In this document: positions 15,445 to 16,108 of the stretch, piece after piece
Layout of the letters: the number at the start of each line of letters is the position of its first letter
Position numbering within the stretch: the stretch's first letter is position 1
Source: Betaproteobacteria bacterium
GTDB taxonomy: Bacteria > Pseudomonadota > Gammaproteobacteria > Burkholderiales > Burkholderiaceae
DNA length: 16,108 nt
Assembly (NCBI GenBank): GCA_009921765.1
Contig: RFXC01000085.1
Location: forward strand, 1 to 16,108
Direction of reading: 5' to 3'
Translations under genes and position numbers: made by a program
Notes under the pieces: model-generated
Seen by the model: the letters and a program-made list of their open reading frames with translations, nothing else
Database searches by the model: none
Told to the model about the DNA's origin: nothing

Positions 15445-15828
15445 TTATTTCTTCCAGCCGAGCAGCAGATCGTAGAGCACCCATTCGAGCGTCTTGTCGA
15501 CCAGCCAAAGAAAAAGCGCCATCACGACCACGAAGGCAAAAACAGTCAGTGTCATCTGAACTGTTTCCTTGCGCGTGGGCCAGACCACCCGCTGGGTTTC
15601 CGCCCAGGAATCTTTTGCAAACGCGAAGAACCGTTGACCCGGACCGGAGAACCAGGCGATGGCTGCTCCTGCCACCAAACCGGCAATGACCGATACCACC
15701 CGCACCACGGTGGGCTGCTCGGCAAGGAGGTAGAAGCCAACGATGCCGGCCACAATGACGGCAATCGCCAACCCCACCTTCAGGCGGTCAGCTGTGCTGG
15801 AAACGGTTTCGACGGTTTGCTGAGACAT
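15445..15828 (-). CDS. secE: Preprotein translocase subunit SecE
   Basis: SecE is the essential inner-membrane clamp of the SecYEG protein-conducting channel. The 127-residue product is the long enterobacterial-like type with three membrane segments: about 16-35, 41-60 and 91-118. Between the second and third is the conserved cytoplasmic amphipathic helix and hinge, WAETQRVVWPTRKE at 75-88. The gene starts 34 nt after the encoded CCA end of tRNA-Trp and abuts nusG. The start region has no visible Shine-Dalgarno sequence; the transcript there even carries CUCCU, which resembles the anti-Shine-Dalgarno sequence. The N-terminus MSQQTVETVSSTADRLKVG is plausible and no better start exists nearby. 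Confidence 0.95.
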   Translation of the reverse strand: MSQQTVETVSSTADRLKVGLAIAVIVAGIVGFYLLAEQPTVVRVVSVIAGLVAGAAIAWFSGPGQRFFAFAKDSWAETQRVVWPTRKETVQMTLTVFAFVVVMALFLWLVDKTLEWVLYDLLLGWKK

Positions 15829-15862
15829 GAATGACCGGTGAATCTAGGAATCGAGGAGAAAG

Positions 15863-15938
15863 TGGCAGGGGCAGAGGGGATCGAACCCCCGACCTTCGGT
15901 TTTGGAGACCGACGCTCTGCCAGTTGAGCTATGCCCCT
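15863..15938 (-). tRNA. tRNA-Trp (anticodon CCA)
   Basis: Read on the minus strand, a 76-nt cloverleaf runs from AGGGGCA (acceptor 5' strand, 15938-15932) to TGCCCCT, discriminator G and an encoded CCA (15863-15865). The anticodon stem TCGGT/ACCGA closes the loop CTCCAAA, giving anticodon CCA for tryptophan. The T arm GGGGGTTCGATCCCC is standard. It lies between tuf and secE, the usual betaproteobacterial position. With only 72 bp before it and no visible promoter, it is probably co-transcribed with the upstream tuf gene and cut out by RNase P and 3' nucleases. Confidence 0.97.
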
Positions 15939-15960
15939 GCTGTCCTGCTCCGAAAGCGAA

Positions 15961-15997
15961 CAATCCGCGCTGGCCCCTGTGGCGCCGGCGCGGATTG
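15961..15997 (-). terminator. Strong hairpin between tuf and tRNA-Trp
   Basis: A 10-bp perfect inverted repeat (CAATCCGCGC at 15988-15997 read on the minus strand, GCGCGGATTG at 15961-15970) encloses a 17-base loop that can extend the stem by GGC/GCC after one mismatch. It is followed by UUCGCUUUCGG, a weak U-rich run. It starts 13 bp after the tuf stop codon. It may be a partial terminator or a processing and stability element; the poor U-tract and the tRNA only 22 bp downstream argue against full termination. Confidence 0.55.
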
Positions 15998-16010
15998 CGC
16001 AGTTACCCCC

Positions 16011-16108
16011 TTACGCGATGACCTTGGCGACGACGCCTGCACCGACCGTGCGTCCGCCCTCGCGGATCGCAAAGCGCAGCCCCTGCTCCATCGCGATCGG
16101 CGCAATCA
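16011..16108 (-). CDS. tuf: Elongation factor Tu, C-terminal fragment (cut by window edge)
   Basis: The minus strand reads [18 protein letters not shown] followed by [13 protein letters not shown] and a TAA stop at 16011-16013. This is the EF-Tu C-terminus (domain III), with the conserved [15 protein letters not shown] motif. Thirty-one sense codons are visible; the start lies beyond the right edge. This is the second tuf copy (tufB in enterics), upstream of tRNA-Trp and secE. It and the N-terminal fragment at the left edge bracket the whole cluster, a usual arrangement in betaproteobacteria. The reading frame is intact as far as it can be seen. Confidence 0.95.
   Translation of the reverse strand, partial: IAPIAMEQGLRFAIREGGRTVGAGVVAKVIA

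Noticed and set aside
15863..15938. tRNA-Trp as an integration (attachment) site for a mobile element
   Set aside because: No integrase gene, no duplicated tRNA end and no foreign-looking DNA nearby; both flanks are the conserved cluster.

Overview
The window is a GC-rich segment of a bacterial chromosome carrying the tuf - tRNA-Trp - secE - nusG - rplKAJL - rpoBC - rpsLG - fusA - tuf cluster. Every gene lies on the minus strand, so transcription runs from high to low coordinates. The protein sequences (EF-Tu starting [25 protein letters not shown], RpoB, RpoC with bacterial-type landmarks at E. coli positions, EF-G) and the tRNA-Trp between tuf and secE point to a betaproteobacterium, probably in or near Burkholderiales. 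Family or genus cannot be fixed by eye.

In transcription order: the last 31 codons of one EF-Tu gene (right edge); a strong hairpin; tRNA-Trp(CCA); secE and nusG abutting; a structured leader with rplK and rplA (L11, L1); a 394-bp spacer with an L10-type autoregulatory leader; rplJ (GTG start) and rplL (L10, L7/L12); an attenuator-like hairpin with a U-tract; rpoB and rpoC (RNA polymerase beta and beta'); a 270-bp spacer with hairpins and a strong sigma70-type promoter; rpsL and rpsG (S12, S7); fusA (EF-G); and the first 29 codons of a second EF-Tu gene (left edge).

Together these genes make the core of gene expression: RNA polymerase subunits, the NusG factor that couples transcription to translation, the L1, L7/L12-L10 and L11 parts of the large subunit, S12 and S7 of the small subunit, the translocation and aminoacyl-tRNA delivery GTPases, and the SecE translocon subunit. 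All complete genes look intact. I see no frameshift, insertion sequence, CRISPR array, prophage or accessory gene. I found no undescribed system; the points worth a second look are in the spacers: the L10 leader, the rplL-rpoB attenuator, the hairpin-rich rplK leader, the rpsL promoter with a hairpin at the predicted mRNA 5' end, and the tuf/tRNA-Trp/secE junction.
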